A stretch of 46,135 nt of DNA, taken from the NCBI GenBank assembly GCA_900541985.1, contig UQLX01000019.1:1-46135 (forward strand). The letters run 5' to 3'. Origin of the DNA: an uncultured Blautia sp. GTDB lineage: Bacteria; Bacillota; Clostridia; Lachnospirales; Lachnospiraceae. Positions within the stretch are counted from its first letter, which is position 1; the number at the start of each line of letters is the position of its first letter. Below, in pieces: positions 42,776 to 46,135 of this stretch. The notes under the pieces are model-generated. The model ran no database searches. It was not told the origin of the DNA and saw only the letters and a list, made by a program, of their open reading frames with translations. The position numbers and the translations under genes are program-made.

Positions 42776-43568
42776 TCTCCAATCCCTCCTTACTGATATC
42801 CAGATGAAATGTTTTTGACAGATTGCTGTCTCGCACTTTCTTTCCATCCTGATTCTGAAAAGTAATGTGCTTCCGTTTCTCTGTCCAGTTTACATTCCAT
42901 CCAAACTGTTTCATTTTTTCTATAAACTTTTCTTTGCTGATACAATTTTCCAGTGCCTTTAATACCGCCATTGCACAGTCCGCTACAAAACTGTCCTTTA
43001 CCTGTTGACGGAACAGGTTATATTTATCTTTACTCCATGCAATGACTTCCCCTTTTTCAATCTGGCTTCCATCAAAGTGCTTTCCTTTCTCGACAACTGT
43101 CAGTCCACGTTCTCGGCACATCTGATTGGTAAGCTGTTTCATACGTTCCAGATCCTTTTTGGTGTTATGCAGTTTTCTTCCATCTTCATAACTCACTGAA
43201 TTAGTAACCAGATGGCAGTGGATATGATCTTTATCCTTATGCACAGCCATTAAGGTCTGGAATCCACTGAACCAATTTTCTGCAAATTCTTTTCCAAATT
43301 CTAATGCCTGCTCTGGAGTAATCTGCTCGTCCTTATGCCAGGAAATAATGTTGTGAGCGTACATTCTCCCAGAATCTTTATCCCACATCTTCTTTTCTTC
43401 TAAAAAGGTTCTATACACTAGATCATAGTTGATCTCATCATGGCAGTACGGACCTGTTACATAAGTAAGCAGTTCACTTGTCTTGTCCTGTCGCAAAACA
43501 TATTCGATACAATTTCTCATTGCTCCATGTGTATTTGTCCGCTTATTAATCGTCTTATTAATAGCCAT
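42327..43568 (-). CDS. Relaxase/mobilization nuclease (MobA/VirD2-type)
   Basis: 413 residues. The N-terminal domain has the likely nicking residues in IEYVLRQDKT (Tyr23) and the metal-binding triad HKDKDHIHCH (about 110-119). RMYAHNIISWHKDEQITPEQA and LERMKQLTNQMCRERGL are typical of the MobA/Rlx relaxases of clostridial elements. The C-terminal 150 residues are charged and low-complexity (RRSEEQEWFEEQERARAARR) and are read from the same DNA that encodes the next gene in another frame. The gene overlaps the MobC-like gene by 52 bp. It should nick at oriT, probably in the structured region at 43978-44340. Confidence 0.9.
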   Translation of the reverse strand: MAINKTINKRTNTHGAMRNCIEYVLRQDKTSELLTYVTGPYCHDEINYDLVYRTFLEEKKMWDKDSGRMYAHNIISWHKDEQITPEQALEFGKEFAENWFSGFQTLMAVHKDKDHIHCHLVTNSVSYEDGRKLHNTKKDLERMKQLTNQMCRERGLTVVEKGKHFDGSQIEKGEVIAWSKDKYNLFRQQVKDSFVADCAMAVLKALENCISKEKFIEKMKQFGWNVNWTEKRKHITFQNQDGKKVRDSNLSKTFHLDISKEGLENEFNGNREKSRVAFDRDSRADEELRNYYRELDAAIADARRITDQAQSGEGYSRTEFRESERVHANTEKADTDTGRRETEDLIRQAEIARRSSEINRRNSASDNRIVRNAEAESMASAEQRRSEEQEWFEEQERARAARRRNKRRSEPEL

Positions 43569-43897
43569 ATCTTTTCACTCTCCTTCCTGTATTTGAGAAT
43601 ATTTTTGTTGAGATAATACAGAATATCTTCCCTTGGCATAAAACCATCCGTATTCATTTTTCTTGCAATCTGATTCAAATTCGTAGCTGCACCACGAAGC
43701 TGACTAAGTATCTCTGAAAGAATCTGATTCAGCTTTTTCAGTTCTTCCACTTCCTCTGCAGAAGCAATTTTTAAACCTGCTATTGCATGAATTACAACCG
43801 CCTGCTGAGTCTGTCCAGACTCCTTTACTTTATTTTGGAGCAGATCATACTCTTCTTTATTCATTCGTATCGTTACTGTATAATTTCGTTTTCGCAT
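43517..43897 (-). CDS. MobC-like relaxosome accessory protein
   Basis: 126 residues. The N-terminal RKRNYTVTIRMNKEEYDLLQ is a ribbon-helix-helix type start, and the C-terminal GAATNLNQIARKMN is the MobC signature. Proteins of this type bind near oriT and help the relaxase to open the DNA. AAAGGAG precedes the ATG at 43897. The gene overlaps the relaxase start, and the structured noncoding region is upstream, as expected for a mobilization operon that begins at oriT. Confidence 0.85.
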   Translation of the reverse strand: MRKRNYTVTIRMNKEEYDLLQNKVKESGQTQQAVVIHAIAGLKIASAEEVEELKKLNQILSEILSQLRGAATNLNQIARKMNTDGFMPREDILYYLNKNILKYRKESEKIWLLIRRLISGQIHMEQ

Positions 43898-43977
43898 AAA
43901 TCTTTGTCTCCTTTCTCCACTCTATCTTTTTTATAAATCATTCATAACCTTTCCGGCTGGTAGATTAGCAGGGGATA

Positions 43978-44340
43978 TATAAGGGAGTGCAACGCTCCCT
44001 TATACAGGTGCAGGACAGCGTCCTAGTCAATCAGTAAGTGTTCCGTAGGAATGTCCGGTGGACATTTCGCAGGAATACTTACGCCATTGACGTGCCGGGG
44101 TTCCAGGGGCAGAGCCTTCTGGCAAGTTTAGGAACAGCCCAAAGGCTGGCTCCGGTGCAGAGTGGCTTGCCACTTTGCGAAACTTGCCCTGTCATCTCCC
44201 CACCACTGAACCGACACCCACCAAGCCATATTTTCCACCCTACGTTATCAGATCAAACTGGAGATGACGGTGGTTTTGTGGTGCAGGGACAGACTGTGGA
44301 AGAAAGAGAAAAGCTCCCATTTCGATAGATTTTCTCTTTC
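43978..44340. other. Structured noncoding region, candidate oriT
   Basis: Between the MobC-like and ParR-like genes (43898-44668) no gene is convincing, but there are many stems. One is a perfect 10-bp stem at 43978-43987/43995-44004. An inverted repeat of about 32 bp, imperfect, spans 44026-44091 (GTCAAT...ATTGAC with ATGTCC/GGACAT at its centre). A three-way-junction-like set follows: GGCAAGTTT/AAACTTGCC (44121/44180) enclosing hairpins 44135-44148 and 44161-44174. The last two are GTCATCTCC/GGAGATGAC (44191/44260) and GAAAGAGAAAA/TTTTCTCTTTC (44302/44330). Position next to mobC-relaxase favours oriT. A structured RNA is the alternative for the middle part. Confidence 0.6.
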
Positions 44341-44668
44341 TGAAACAGGCTGTTCATGCATCACTCCGATGCAAAGAATCGGACAATCATGTGCCCTATC
44401 CGGCACTCTATTCTTTTCTTCGCCTTGCTTGTTCAATCCACCCACCTGCCAACGCTTTTCTGTTATATTATCCTGTTATTTCTGTCTTTCTTTTTCTGGA
44501 TCTCTTTCCATTTCTGCTAAAAGACATAAAAATAGCAGTCATAAACATTTCTCCAATTCATAATGTCTGAAATGTCACCACTGCCATTGTCTTTTTCTGC
44601 TATGCTGTTTTTTTTAAGCTATTCCTTACTGTCAGTCTGTTTTCCTGTTACTGCTATTTCATAACCAT

Positions 44669-45121
44669 CTAAAAACTGTCTGCAAAATCCAGTGCTGCAT
44701 CCATATCAGCTTCTTTCTCCCAGTCCAGATTATCTTCTGCGATCTCTTCATCCGTTTTCTCCATTGTTAGTGTTCTGTCCGGCAGATTAATTTCTCCTAC
44801 CGATTCTTTTACAAACGGTACAAGCATTTCCATCAGATTCTTCGCTATAGCCATCGGGACGGATTCTTTCACTCCATCCCGGACAGCTGTTTCCACTCTT
44901 TCCAGAAATGCATCTTCCTTTTCTCTGGTTTCCAGATACGGATCTGCTTCATTCCTGTACTCTCTGGAAAAATAATCGTTTAAAGCAACTACAACTGCTC
45001 TGGTGTACGATTTATATTTTTTCCTGTCCATCGTCTGCAAATATTCCCATGCCTGCCTGTCCTGTTCATCACAAAGGTTCAAACGGATATTTGTATTGAT
45101 GATTTTCCGTTCTTTTCTCAT
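44669..45121 (-). CDS. ParR-like partition adaptor
   Basis: 150 residues. The N-terminal part (KIINTNIRLNLCDEQDRQAWEYLQ, YKSYTRAVVVALNDYFSREY) fits the ribbon-helix-helix DNA-binding style of ParR proteins. The rest is acidic (EKTDEEIAEDNLDWEKEADMDAALDFADSF), as in adaptors that bind the actin-like filament through the C-terminus. It overlaps the ParM-like gene by 4 bp (ATGA). In ParMRC systems ParR binds repeats (parC) near the operon; no clear iterons were found here. The assignment rests mainly on context. Confidence 0.6.
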   Translation of the reverse strand: MRKERKIINTNIRLNLCDEQDRQAWEYLQTMDRKKYKSYTRAVVVALNDYFSREYRNEADPYLETREKEDAFLERVETAVRDGVKESVPMAIAKNLMEMLVPFVKESVGEINLPDRTLTMEKTDEEIAEDNLDWEKEADMDAALDFADSF

Positions 45122-46062
45122 ACAAGCATCCCTCCGTTTCTCTGGATCTTCCTTACGGTCATTGCTTCATAGCCTTTCGCTGTGGCACAGATGTCCCGTA
45201 CAATCGTTACCCGGCTCTTGTCATATTCTCCAAAATTCTGGATCATACAACCGCCACCGCCGACCACATACAGACGCATCAGTTCTGGATTATATTCCCG
45301 TTCTCTCAGCTTATGGAAGATTTCTTTTGTATAATCTCCGGCAGCTTTACGAATGACTGTCAGATATTTCTCACCAATATCTGCTGTCCCGGTACGGATC
45401 ACCTGCTCAATCACCAGATCGTCCACCACTGTTCCCAGTTCTTTCAACAAGGATTCCCTTACAGTAAGCACACACTGATGCGTTCCATATTTCTCTGTAA
45501 AGCATTTCTTCTCTAATGGACGGGAATTGTTGATATACATGATGTTCATAGTTCCGTTTCCAATATCCACAAGCATGTTGATTCCTTTGAAATCCTGTAA
45601 GCGGTAAAAGGCTGCTGCAAATCCCTGTGGGTAAATATCAGCTCCTGCAAACTCCACATGATATTCTTTATTACGGAATGTAAAATCCATACATTCATTC
45701 TGGAGAAGATATTTCTGGAAATCTTCTTTCTGTGTAGCTACCCAGGTAAGTGGAAGTCCGGCTGCAATGTGTACCTTTGCCCGGTTCATACCTTTCCCAT
45801 CCAGTTCCCTTGCGATAGCCGCCAGTGTCAGCACATAATAGTCCTCGTCCTGCGTTTTCTCTGCACAGAACTCCTTGTGTTCCTCTCCGATCTGGTAATA
45901 CATGCCATTGTAAACAAGAAGATTATTCTGGAAGATTGGCTCCTTGTCATATCTGGCTACACCGGATGGAAAGCATCTGGTGGCTGTTTTCATGTTTCCA
46001 TACCCATGATCAATCCCGATCACCATAACTGTCTCATTATTGTTGTTTTTCATCATTCTCAT
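45118..46062 (-). CDS. ParM/StbA-family actin-like ATPase
   Basis: 314 residues from the ATG at 46062 (GAGG about 7 nt upstream; 46068 is also possible). The phosphate-1 motif VIGIDHGYGNMKTAT and the phosphate-2 motif MLVDIGNGTMNIMYI are those of actin-like ParM proteins. The adenosine motif is LYVVGGGGCMIQN. Such proteins form filaments that separate plasmid copies. In an integrative element they probably hold the excised circular form during cell division. It is coupled to the ParR-like gene. The region after 46069 contains only a short stem (ccttac/gtaagg near 46107-46123). Confidence 0.85.
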   Translation of the reverse strand: MRMMKNNNNETVMVIGIDHGYGNMKTATRCFPSGVARYDKEPIFQNNLLVYNGMYYQIGEEHKEFCAEKTQDEDYYVLTLAAIARELDGKGMNRAKVHIAAGLPLTWVATQKEDFQKYLLQNECMDFTFRNKEYHVEFAGADIYPQGFAAAFYRLQDFKGINMLVDIGNGTMNIMYINNSRPLEKKCFTEKYGTHQCVLTVRESLLKELGTVVDDLVIEQVIRTGTADIGEKYLTVIRKAAGDYTKEIFHKLREREYNPELMRLYVVGGGGCMIQNFGEYDKSRVTIVRDICATAKGYEAMTVRKIQRNGGMLV

Positions 46063-46135
46063 AATCATACCTCATACTTTCTACTACAATATATTTATGG
46101 TTAATATCCCTTACAGCCAGTAAGGAATTATCCAT

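Noticed and set aside
44038..44563. Small plus-strand open frames in the noncoding region near the mobilization genes
   Set aside because: They cross the stems of the structured region, lack ribosome sites and have unnatural composition.

Overview
The window looks like chromosomal DNA of a low-to-mid GC Firmicute of the Lachnospiraceae type (Blautia/Ruminococcus-like gut clostridia). The reasons are strong AGGAGG ribosome sites, an FGGY kinase and a SARP-type regulator of the kind found there, c-di-GMP proteins with clostridial architecture, several large serine recombinases with zinc ribbons, TnpV/TnpX remnants, and class B sortase pilins. The genus call is inference from protein style only. 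No rRNA or tRNA gene was recognised.

Layout. (1) 1-4240: an Rpn-family nuclease-like gene, then a graveyard of truncated mobile-element genes joined end to end: SipW-type signal peptidase with a deletion, a DDE transposase C-terminus, a TnpX-like recombinase fragment, RhuM, DUF6809, a frameshifted TnpV and a broken AP2-type gene. (2) 4277-11814, minus strand: a complete sortase-assembled pilus operon. It has the gene order of the streptococcal FCT locus: tip adhesin, small protein, SipA-like signal-peptidase homologue lacking its catalytic dyad, backbone pilin, class B sortase, base pilin. (3) 12004-13610: an Rpn gene with an in-frame 24-bp repeat tract and a tandem, 5'-truncated copy. (4) 13890-24270: core-like genes, namely an FGGY sugar kinase, a DUF1700-like membrane protein, a SARP regulator fused to a degenerate GGDEF-like tail, two small proteins sharing a module, and two c-di-GMP proteins in tandem.

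(5) About 24.5 kb to the right end: an integrative and mobilizable or conjugative element. Three large serine recombinases lie in tandem (27566-32441). An XRE-type regulator lies next to three copies of a 16-bp palindrome. A LytTR two-component system lies upstream of an ABC-2 exporter operon bracketed by two homologous secreted proteins. Mobilization genes follow (MobC-like, relaxase, and a coiled-coil membrane protein whose start is embedded in the relaxase gene), then a strongly structured noncoding region that is a good oriT candidate, and a ParR/ParM-like pair. At the left edge, outside the recombinases, is an AT-rich three-gene cassette with its own consensus promoter. It encodes a PD-(D/E)XK nuclease-like protein with an inserted winged helix, a soluble Ser/Thr kinase, and a 398-residue protein with a possible TIM-barrel fold. 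I know no named system with this composition. It is the best candidate here for a new system, plausibly anti-phage defence.

How the parts work together. The pilus operon makes its own polymerizing sortase and chaperone-like SipA. Backbone and tip share a (V/I)DTG(V/I) sorting motif, whereas the base pilin carries xPxTG, so polymerization and wall anchoring are probably done by different sortases. In the element, relaxase/MobC/oriT could mobilize it, ParM/ParR could stabilize the excised form, the recombinases would integrate it, and the kinase cassette and ABC exporter are cargo.
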